The position numbers were made by a program, and so were the translations under genes. 6,126 bases of DNA from UBA9619 sp964630665 (GTDB taxonomy: Bacteria; Pseudomonadota; Gammaproteobacteria; Arenicellales; UBA868): contig CAZVVN010000124.1 of the NCBI GenBank assembly GCA_964630665.1, forward strand, positions 1-6,126. Reading direction: 5' to 3'. Below, in pieces: positions 1 through 5,995 of this stretch. Every line of letters starts with the position of its first letter. Positions within the stretch are counted from its first letter, which is position 1. A model generated the notes under the pieces. That model did no database searches and was not told where the DNA came from. It saw only the letters and a list, made by a program, of their open reading frames with translations.

Positions 1-21
1 GTGCTTGAATTGTTTGGGAAG

Positions 22-38
22 ACATTAATGTGTACTAA
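22..38. promoter_or_regulatory. Palindrome overlapping a LysR-regulator-like motif in the tkt leader (tentative)
   Basis: A perfect 10-bp palindrome, ACATTAATGT, lies at 22-31. It overlaps TTA-N8-TAA at 25-38, which fits the loose TNA-N7/8-TNA (T-N11-A) pattern described for CbbR and other LysR-type regulators. The first 40 bases of the window are AT-rich (14 of 40 are G or C), as expected for a promoter region. The pattern is short and degenerate, only one copy is seen, and no regulator gene is in view, so this is only a candidate operator. Confidence 0.2.
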
Positions 39-51
39 GTTAGGCGGGCAC

Positions 52-57
52 AGGGGA
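52..57 (+). promoter_or_regulatory. Shine-Dalgarno site of tkt
   Basis: AGGGGA lies 5 nt before the ATG at 63. It supports that ATG as the tkt start, which gives the protein about 12 more N-terminal residues than E. coli TktA. Confidence 0.7.
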
Positions 58-62
58 ATTGC

Positions 63-2102
63 ATGAATAAATTGAATGTAAATCCACAATCAACACCTGA
101 CCGGCGGAGTCGGGCGAATGCAGTGCGCGCGCTCAGCATGGACGCGATTCAGCAGGCCAGAAGCGGGCATCCCGGTATGCCGATGGGCATGGCGGACATC
201 GCCGAGGTGTTGTGGTCGGATTATCTGCGGCATAACCCCACTAACCCCAGTTGGTCTGACCGGGACAGATTCATTCTGTCCAACGGGCATGGATCCATGC
301 TGCATTACGCACTCCTCCATCTTTCCGGATATGACCTGCCCATTGAAGAGCTCAAGAATTTTCGCCAGTTGCATTCGCGTACGCCGGGTCACCCAGAATA
401 CGGTTATGCACCGGGAATAGAAACCACCACCGGTCCGCTGGGTCAGGGTATTGCCAATGGAGTTGGTATGGCGCTCAGTGAGAAGGTACTGGCCGCCCAG
501 TTCAATCGGCCAGGGTACGAGGTGGTGAACCATTTCACCTATGTGTTCCTGGGAGACGGTTGCCTGATGGAAGGCATCTCCCACGAAGCCTCGTCACTGG
601 CGGGGACCCTGGGGCTGGGCAAGCTGATCGCCTTCTGGGACGACAACGGGATCTCGATCGATGGCGAGGTCAAGGGCTGGTTTACCGATGACACACCGGC
701 ACGGTTCAAGGCTTACGGTTGGCAGGTGATTGAGGAAGTCGATGGTCACGATCCACATGCTGTTGCAAAGGCCATAGACGCTGCACGGGCAGAGTCGACT
801 CGGCCCAGCCTGATCTGCTGTCGCACCGTGATTGGCTGGGGATCACCGAATAAGAGCGGTCAGGCATCGTCCCATGGGGCGCCGCTCGGTGAAGAAGAAG
901 TATCGCTGGTCCGTGAAAACATTGATTGGCCGCACGCTCCATTTGAGATTCCTGAAGACATCTACGCGGCCTGGAACGCTGTCGAATCAGGAAGAGCTGT
1001 CGAGGCCGAGTGGTGTTCGATGTTCGATAGCTACAGCGAATCCCACCCGGATCTTGCTCGGTCCTTTCTAAGGCGAATGGACGGAGAACTGCCGACTGAC
1101 TGGGCAGGAAAAGCCGACCAGTTCGTTGCGTCGGTGGTGGCTGCCGGTGACAGTGTGGCAACGCGCAAGGCCTCCCAGCAGGTCCTGGAGGGCCTAGGAC
1201 CCATGCTGCCTGAGTTGATCGGTGGTTCGGCAGATCTGGCCGGTTCCAATCTAACCCAGTGGTCCGGCTCCGTGCCGGTGACTGCCGAGGATGCAACGGG
1301 TAACTATATCTATTTCGGGGTGCGCGAGTTCGGCATGTCAGCTCTTTGCAACGGTATCGCGCTGCACGGTGGTCTGATCCCTTACAGTGCGACCTTTTTG
1401 GTGTTCTCCGAATACGCCCGCAACGCGCTGCGCATGGCGGCTCTGATGAAAATTCGCTCCCTGTTTGTCTATACCCATGATTCCATCGGCCTAGGGGAAG
1501 ACGGGCCGACCCATCAGGCTGTCGAGCAGACCGCAACGTTGCGGCTGATTCCTAACATGTCGTTGTGGCGTCCCTGCGACACTGTCGAAACAGCAGTAGC
1601 ATGGCGCCTGGCGCTCGAGCGCCGTGAGGGCCCGACCTGCCTGTTGTTCTCCCGTCAAACACTGCCCTTTCAGACGAGATCCAGTGACACGGTCGAAAAC
1701 ATCAGTCGCGGGGGCTATGTCCTACGGGATTGTGAAGGAACCACAGAGGCGATTATCATCGCCACTGGCTCTGAAGTGTCGCTGGCCGTCGACGCGGCCG
1801 AACGTCTTGGCGCCAAGGGCCGGCAAGTGCGGGTGGTATCAATGCCGTCAACGGATGTGTTCGATGCCCAGGACGATACCTATCGGGAATCCGTCCTTCC
1901 CCGTGCTGTAATGGCCAGGGTGGCGGTCGAGGCCGGGGTCTCGGCAACCTGGCTACACTATGTGGGTGTGCGAGGGCGGGTTGTTGGCATCGATTCCTTC
2001 GGTGAATCAGCGCCGGCTGAGGTCGTTTTCGAGCATTTTGGATTTACTGTCGACAACGTGGTTGCCAACGTCGAGCAGGTTCTTGCGATGCCCCCGGATT
2101 GA
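63..2102 (+). CDS. tkt: Transketolase (EC 2.2.1.1)
   Basis: This cytosolic thiamine-diphosphate enzyme moves two-carbon ketol units between sugar phosphates, linking triose and hexose phosphates to xylulose-5-P, ribose-5-P and erythrose-4-P. It serves the non-oxidative pentose phosphate pathway and, where present, the Calvin cycle. The protein has 679 residues (E. coli TktA has 663). Visible motifs are SGHPG with His36, SNGHGS with His76, TPGHPE with His110, and the ThDP/metal motif starting GDG at 164-166 and ending at Asn195. SHGAPLG carries His271, GVREFGM carries the catalytic Glu422, and THDSIGLGEDGPTHQ spans 471-485. The order is therefore N-terminal PP domain, Pyr domain, then C-terminal domain, all intact. 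The first 14 or so residues are a non-conserved extension encoded by AT-rich DNA; the good Shine-Dalgarno site at 52-57 supports this start. It is the first gene of the cluster in view, 94 nt before gap. Stop is TGA. Confidence 0.97.
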   Translation: MNKLNVNPQSTPDRRSRANAVRALSMDAIQQARSGHPGMPMGMADIAEVLWSDYLRHNPTNPSWSDRDRFILSNGHGSMLHYALLHLSGYDLPIEELKNFRQLHSRTPGHPEYGYAPGIETTTGPLGQGIANGVGMALSEKVLAAQFNRPGYEVVNHFTYVFLGDGCLMEGISHEASSLAGTLGLGKLIAFWDDNGISIDGEVKGWFTDDTPARFKAYGWQVIEEVDGHDPHAVAKAIDAARAESTRPSLICCRTVIGWGSPNKSGQASSHGAPLGEEEVSLVRENIDWPHAPFEIPEDIYAAWNAVESGRAVEAEWCSMFDSYSESHPDLARSFLRRMDGELPTDWAGKADQFVASVVAAGDSVATRKASQQVLEGLGPMLPELIGGSADLAGSNLTQWSGSVPVTAEDATGNYIYFGVREFGMSALCNGIALHGGLIPYSATFLVFSEYARNALRMAALMKIRSLFVYTHDSIGLGEDGPTHQAVEQTATLRLIPNMSLWRPCDTVETAVAWRLALERREGPTCLLFSRQTLPFQTRSSDTVENISRGGYVLRDCEGTTEAIIIATGSEVSLAVDAAERLGAKGRQVRVVSMPSTDVFDAQDDTYRESVLPRAVMARVAVEAGVSATWLHYVGVRGRVVGIDSFGESAPAEVVFEHFGFTVDNVVANVEQVLAMPPD

Positions 2103-2182
2103 TCGGGTCGACAAGTTCTGATCCTGGGACAATCGGGCAGTGCTGACAGTAGTACCTGGCAAGTGGTTCACAACCTAACTTC

Positions 2183-2189
2183 AAGGAGA
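2183..2189 (+). promoter_or_regulatory. Shine-Dalgarno site of gap
   Basis: AAGGAGA lies 7 nt before the ATG at 2197 and is the strongest ribosome-binding site in the window. The 94-nt spacer before it (2103-2196) contains no hairpin followed by a T-run, so no terminator is seen between tkt and gap. Confidence 0.8.
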
Positions 2190-2196
2190 TCAGCCA

Positions 2197-3194
2197 ATGG
2201 CGATCAAAGTAGCAATCAATGGATTCGGTCGCATTGGCCGTAACGTTTTCCGGGCGATGTTCGAGTCCGGTCAGCAGGACCAGTTCGATGTTGTGGCGGT
2301 CAACGATTTGGGGGATGCTGGCGCTAATGCGCACCTGCTGCAATATGACACGGCCCATGGGCGCTTCCCTGAGAACGTCAGCGTCGATGGCGATGCCTTT
2401 CTAGTGGGTGAAAAACGGGTCAGAGTTCTGGCCGAGCGGGATCCGGCACAGCTGCCCTGGGCCGAGCTGGGTGTTGATGTAGTGATGGAGTGCACTGGGT
2501 TTTTTACGAGCAAAGAAAAAGCCAGCGCCCATCTCACGGGGGGTGCGAAAAAGGTCATCATCTCCGCACCCGGCGGTAAGGATGTGGATGCGACTATTGT
2601 CTACGGTGTTAATCACAGTGTGTTGAAGGCGAGCGATACGGTCATCTCCAACGCCTCCTGTACAACCAACTGCCTCGCTCCACTGGTCAAACCCCTGCAC
2701 GAGAAGATCGGCGTGGTGGCGGGGGTGATGACCACGATCCATGCTTATACCAATGACCAGGTTTTGACTGATGTCTATCACCAGGACCTTCGGCGCGCCC
2801 GTTCCGCGACCCAGTCCATGATTCCGACCACCACCGGTGCGGCAGCCGCCGTGGGGCTGGTCTTGCCAGAACTCGATGGCCGGCTTGATGGTTTTTCGGT
2901 ACGAGTGCCGACGATCAACGTGTCGTTGGTGGACTTGACCTTCGAAGCGGCACGCCAGACCACGGTGGATGAGGTGAACCAGGTGATGCGCGAGGCGGCT
3001 GATGGTGAACTTAAAGGCATCCTGGCCTACAACGACAAACCCCTGGTGTCCATTGACTTTAACCACAGTCCGGCCTCGTCGACCTACGACTGTGCCATGA
3101 CCCGGGTCGTAAGCGGCAAGACAGTCAAAGTCTGTTCCTGGTATGACAACGAATGGGGTTTTTCCAACCGGATGCTGGATACCTGCATTGCACT
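2197..3194 (+). CDS. gap: Type I glyceraldehyde-3-phosphate dehydrogenase (EC 1.2.1.12), 3' end lost in the N gap
   Basis: The enzyme interconverts glyceraldehyde-3-P plus phosphate and 1,3-bisphosphoglycerate with NAD(H), in the cytosol, as a tetramer. The Rossmann signature NGFGRIGR is at residues 8-15. The NDL motif near the end of the second beta strand (Asp37) is typical of NAD-preferring forms. The catalytic motif SNASCTTNC places the nucleophile at Cys155, and TTIHAYTNDQ supplies His182. The S-loop reads TDVYHQDLRRARSA (191-204), and the C-terminal WYDNEWGFSNRMLD is present. At the S-loop place where many NAD-specific enzymes have Leu-Pro, this protein has Val193-Tyr194, a form I recall from other proteobacterial Gap proteins. 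There are 332 complete codons, plus a CTN codon that must be Leu, before the Ns. As the family is about 331-337 residues long, only the last few residues and the stop are missing. Apparent continuation of the frame through the Ns is an artefact. Confidence 0.96.
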
Positions 3195-3294
3195 NNNNNN
3201 NNNNNNNNNNNNNNNNNNNNNNNNNNNNNNNNNNNNNNNNNNNNNNNNNNNNNNNNNNNNNNNNNNNNNNNNNNNNNNNNNNNNNNNNNNNNNN
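3195..3294. other. Assembly gap: exactly 100 Ns
   Basis: One hundred consecutive Ns separate gap from pgk. Such a round number is the usual placeholder for a scaffold gap of unknown length. It hides the gap stop codon, the intergenic spacer, the pgk ribosome-binding site and about the first 32 pgk codons. Confidence 0.98.
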
Positions 3295-4378
3295 CAGCGA
3301 TGCCAGAATCCGAGCGGCTTTACCCACCATCAAGTCAGCGACTGCGGCCGGTGGCCGGGTCATGCTTATGTCGCACCTGGGTCGCCCGGTGGAAGGGCAA
3401 TACGAGGAACAGTATTCACTCGCCCCGGTTGCTGTGTACCTGTCGAACCTGTTCGGTGCCGACGTGCCCCTGGTGCGATCTTGGCTCGATGGTATCAATA
3501 TCGAGCCGGGGAATGCCTGTCTATGTGAAAACGTACGGTTCAATGAGGGTGAGAAACGCAACGATGAGGCCCTTGCCCGAAAAATGGCTGCCCTATGCGA
3601 CGTTTATGTCATGGATGCGTTCGGTACAGCCCATCGTGCACAGGCGTCCACCGAGGGTGTAGCGCGGTTTGCACCACTGGCCTGCGCCGGACCGCTACTG
3701 GCCGCTGAACTGGATGCGCTGGGAAGAGCACTGGACAACCCAGCCCGGCCGATGGTGGCCATCGTCGGTGGTTCGAAGGTCTCGACCAAGCTGACCGTCC
3801 TGGAGTCGCTGGGCCGGATCGTCGATCAACTGATCCCGGGTGGTGGGATCGCCAACACATTTCTCGCTGCTGCCGGCCACAAGGTCGGTGGATCGCTGGT
3901 CGAGCAGGGCCTTATTCCTGAAGCGAGGCGCCTGCTGGAAGGCGCGCAGGATCAAGGCAACAGTATCCCGTTGCCGAGCGATGTTGTGGTTGGCCGGGAG
4001 TTCTCGGATTCGACCAACGCTACGGTCAAGCGCATCGAAGAGATTGATGATACTGACATGATCCTTGATATCGGGCCGGAGAGCTCGGCGCGGTTTGCTC
4101 AGATGATGACCGAGGCAGGTACCTGTCTTTGGAATGGGCCGATGGGGGTGTTCGAATTCGACCAGTTTGGTGAAGGGACCCGGGCTTTGGCCGAGGCCAT
4201 CGCCCGATCTTCTGCATTTTCTATTGCGGGTGGTGGTGACACGCTGGCGGCTGTTGACAAGTACAATATCGGCTCTGGTATTTCCTATATCTCGACTGGC
4301 GGTGGCGCCTTCCTGGAGTTTCTCGAGGGCAAGAAGCTTCCAGCCGTGTCGGTACTTGAGTCGCGTGCTCCAGTCTGA
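3295..4378 (+). CDS. pgk: Phosphoglycerate kinase (EC 2.7.2.3), 5' end lost in the N gap
   Basis: The enzyme transfers phosphate between 1,3-bisphosphoglycerate and ADP, giving 3-phosphoglycerate and ATP, and it runs in reverse in gluconeogenesis and the Calvin cycle. It is a cytosolic, two-domain monomer. The first complete codon is at 3296 and 360 residues can be read. Comparison with E. coli Pgk (387 residues), where the same SDARIRA motif starts at residue 33, puts about 32 residues in the gap, including the DxNVP substrate loop. Visible motifs, numbered from 3296, are SDARIRA (1-7, phosphoglycerate-binding Arg), SHLGRP (26-31), ENVRFNEGEK (78-87), DAFGTAHRAQ (107-116), GGSKVSTKL (158-166), PGGGIANTF (181-189), WNGPMGVFEF (279-288), GGGDTLAAVDKY (312-323) and STGGGAFLEFLEGKKLPAV (333-351, C-terminal nucleotide domain). 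The true start is not visible; in-frame ATGs upstream of the Ns belong to gap. Stop is TGA, 60 nt before pyk. Confidence 0.96.
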
Positions 4379-4436
4379 CCCACCCGATACGGTGCTATCA
4401 CCAGGCCTTGCGTTTGAACCTGTTAACTGATCGGCC

Positions 4437-4454
4437 GGATGGACCGGATGGACC
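4437..4454 (+). repeat. 9-bp perfect tandem duplication over the pyk start codon
   Basis: GGATGGACC occurs twice head to tail (4437-4445 and 4446-4454), with the preceding CC extending the period-9 match back to 4435. Each copy holds an in-frame ATG (4439 and 4448), so the protein could begin MDRMDP or MDP. No AG-rich Shine-Dalgarno site precedes the first ATG. The first repeat copy provides a weak purine-rich stretch 4 nt before the second ATG. Confidence 0.85.
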
Positions 4455-5899
4455 CCAGACGACGCACTAAGATTATTGCTTCCCTCGGACCGTCGACGGA
4501 CAAGGCCAAAGCCTTGTCCGCACTGATCCGCGAAGGAGTCGACGTTGCCCGCATTAACATGTCGCACGGGTCCTTGGAAGATCATCGGCGGCGGGCGACC
4601 ATGCTGCGTGAGTGCGCCCGGGATCTCGATCGACCCGTCGCTCTGTTGCTGGATCTGCAGGGACCCAAGATCCGGATCCAGGGCTTTCGCAACGGTAAGG
4701 TTCAGCTGCGTAACGGCCGAAGGTTCAACATAGATCCCGCACTCGGCCCTGAAGAAGGTACCGAAGAGAGTGTCGGCTCGACCTATTCAGGTCTTCCACA
4801 GGACGTCAAGGTCGGAGACAACCTACTACTGGACGATGGCAATATTACCCTGCGGGTCGAAGAAGTCAGCGGCAATCAGATCATCAATCGGGTGATCTCC
4901 GGCGGAGAACTTTTAGGATTCAAGGGAATCAATCTACAGGGTGGTGGGTTGTCCGCCTCGGCACTGACGCCTAAGGATCATGACCATATCCGTTTTGCGG
5001 CCGAGATCGGGACCGACTTTCTGGGCGTTTCATTTGTACGCAATGGGGCGGATGTCGAGACTGCCAGAATGCTGTTGCGGGCGGCCGGCAGTGAGGCCCA
5101 CATTGTCGCCAAGATCGAGCGCCGTGAAGCTATTGACCACATTGACGAGATCATTGCGACAGCCGATGCGATCATGGTTGCCCGCGGTGATCTAGGTGTT
5201 GAAATCGGTGACTCCGAGCTACCGGGTGTACAGAAGCGGTTGATCGCCGACGCACGAAAAGCCAACAGTGTTGCCATCACGGCAACCCAGATGATGCAAT
5301 CCATGGTGCAGAATCCTCAGCCCACCCGGGCCGAGGTGTCGGACGTTGCCAACGCGGTCCTCGATGGAACCGATGCCGTGATGCTGTCGGCAGAGACTGC
5401 CGTCGGGCGCCATCCGGTGAGGGTCGTTTCGGCGATGAGCCGAATCTGCGTCGCTGCAGAACGTCATCACGGTACTCAGGTAACAGGCCATCGGCTGGAA
5501 GCACGTTTCAATCGGGTGGATGAGACAATTGCCATGGCGACGATGTACACTGCCAACCGCTTTGACATTGCTGGTATCTTGACGTTGACCGAGTCGGGCA
5601 GTACACCGAAATGGATGTCGAGAATCAGGTCGGACATCCCGATCTATGCCGGTACGCGGTGGCCGGAAACCGAGCGGCGGATGGCGCTCTACCGCGGTGT
5701 GTACCCCGTATCCTTCGATGCATCAAGTGTTCCCCGGGGAGACGTTAACAGGACGGCGGTTGAGAAATTGAGGTCGAGCGGGTTGGTCAAAGACGGTGAC
5801 AGAATCATCATCACCAAAGGCGACTTCTCTGGAGTAGGTGGAGGGACCAATGCCATGAAAATCGTTGAAGTTGGACAGGTTTCCGGCGAGATCGAGTAA
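4439..5899 (+). CDS. pyk: Pyruvate kinase, PykA type (EC 2.7.1.40)
   Basis: The enzyme converts phosphoenolpyruvate and ADP to pyruvate and ATP, the last and effectively irreversible step of glycolysis, in the cytosol and usually as a tetramer. Counting from 4439 it has 486 residues. The N-terminal RRTKIIASLGPSTD (8-21) and INMSHG (39-44) belong to the barrel. LDLQGPKIR is at 71-79. The B domain (about 80-175) contains GDNLLLDDG (126-134) and GINLQGGGLS (163-172). The signature IVAKIERREA (222-231) gives catalytic Lys225 and metal ligand Glu227, MVARGDLGVEIGD (246-258) gives Asp251, and TATQMMQSM (281-289) and MLSAETAVG (315-323) follow. The C-terminal domain runs from about 345 to 486. Similarity along its length is to E. 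coli PykA rather than PykF. An in-frame TAA at 4424-4426 limits the start to ATG 4439 or 4448; neither has a good ribosome-binding site. The gene lies between pgk and fba and has no terminator before it. Confidence 0.96.
   Translation: MDRMDPRRRTKIIASLGPSTDKAKALSALIREGVDVARINMSHGSLEDHRRRATMLRECARDLDRPVALLLDLQGPKIRIQGFRNGKVQLRNGRRFNIDPALGPEEGTEESVGSTYSGLPQDVKVGDNLLLDDGNITLRVEEVSGNQIINRVISGGELLGFKGINLQGGGLSASALTPKDHDHIRFAAEIGTDFLGVSFVRNGADVETARMLLRAAGSEAHIVAKIERREAIDHIDEIIATADAIMVARGDLGVEIGDSELPGVQKRLIADARKANSVAITATQMMQSMVQNPQPTRAEVSDVANAVLDGTDAVMLSAETAVGRHPVRVVSAMSRICVAAERHHGTQVTGHRLEARFNRVDETIAMATMYTANRFDIAGILTLTESGSTPKWMSRIRSDIPIYAGTRWPETERRMALYRGVYPVSFDASSVPRGDVNRTAVEKLRSSGLVKDGDRIIITKGDFSGVGGGTNAMKIVEVGQVSGEIE
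4497..4520 (+). repeat. Perfect 10-bp inverted repeat with CAAA loop inside the start of pyk
   Basis: CGGACAAGGC (4497-4506) and GCCTTGTCCG (4511-4520) are exact reverse complements around the 4-nt loop CAAA. In mRNA this would be a stable, GC-rich hairpin about 50-60 nt after the pyk start. It is not followed by a T-run, so it does not look like an intrinsic terminator. It encodes the poorly conserved segment DKAKALS in the protein. Confidence 0.8.
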
Positions 5900-5930
5900 A
5901 GCCTCAGGATTGGTGTCCCACCGCTGAACG

Positions 5931-5950
5931 GGCTATATGATTGTATGGCC
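5931..5950 (+). repeat. Small hairpin in the pyk-fba spacer
   Basis: GGCTATA (5931-5937) pairs with TATGGCC (5944-5950), seven pairs including one G-U, around the 6-nt loop TGATTG. No T-run follows, so it is not an intrinsic terminator. It could be an mRNA processing or stability element, or chance. The rest of the spacer (5900-5995) holds no other clear element except the fba ribosome-binding site. Confidence 0.4.
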
Positions 5951-5984
5951 ACGACTGAACAAATTGCTCATTAACGTAAACGAC

Positions 5985-5989
5985 GAGGA
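5985..5989 (+). promoter_or_regulatory. Shine-Dalgarno site of fba
   Basis: GAGGA lies 6 nt before the ATG at 5996 and fixes that codon as the fba start. Confidence 0.7.
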
Positions 5990-5995
5990 AATTCG

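Noticed and set aside
5..38. Sigma-70-type promoter before tkt (TTGAAT 5-10 or TTGTTT 10-15 with TAATGT or TACTAA)
   Set aside because: Each combination either matches the -10 hexamer in only about half its positions or has a poor spacer, so no choice is supported.
1..66. Open frame from position 1 ending in TGA at 64-66, overlapping the tkt ATG, as the tail of an upstream gene
   Set aside because: Only 21 codons are open, which is likely by chance. The stretch is AT-rich and looks like a leader, and any ATGA start creates such an overlap. The sequence before position 1 would settle it.
287..300. 14-bp perfect palindrome with a GGATCC centre inside tkt
   Set aside because: It encodes the conserved NGHGSM motif region, and one palindrome of this length is not surprising in 6 kb.
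706..1536. Long antisense open frame (276 codons) opposite tkt
   Set aside because: It lies wholly within a well-conserved transketolase gene, has no recognisable domain, and is rich in Arg and Pro as expected for a shadow of GC-rich coding DNA.
1610..1623. 14-bp perfect palindrome with a CTCGAG centre inside tkt
   Set aside because: It is in ordinary GC-rich coding sequence with no loop, partner copy or regulatory setting, so it is probably chance.
2143..2148. CTGACA as a -35 box in the tkt-gap spacer
   Set aside because: No acceptable -10 hexamer lies 16-18 nt downstream.
3143..3294. ATG at 3143 as a pgk start
   Set aside because: This ATG is inside the gap coding region, and the frame reaches pgk only through Ns of unknown number. 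The real pgk start is in the missing sequence.
2401..3561. Antisense open frame of 386 codons crossing the Ns
   Set aside because: Its length depends on reading through 100 Ns. Both flanks are shadows of gap and pgk.
4381..4402. Two competing 4-bp stems (CACC, GGTG, CACC) in the pgk-pyk spacer, resembling a switch or terminator
   Set aside because: The stems are too short to be meaningful and no T-run follows.
3695..4585. Antisense open frame (296 codons) spanning the end of pgk, the spacer and the start of pyk
   Set aside because: It shows no protein family features and overlaps two certain genes. Shadow frames of this length are expected in GC-rich DNA.
5945..5974. Nine-codon frame in the pyk-fba spacer
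   Set aside because: It has no ribosome-binding site and is far too short to separate from chance.
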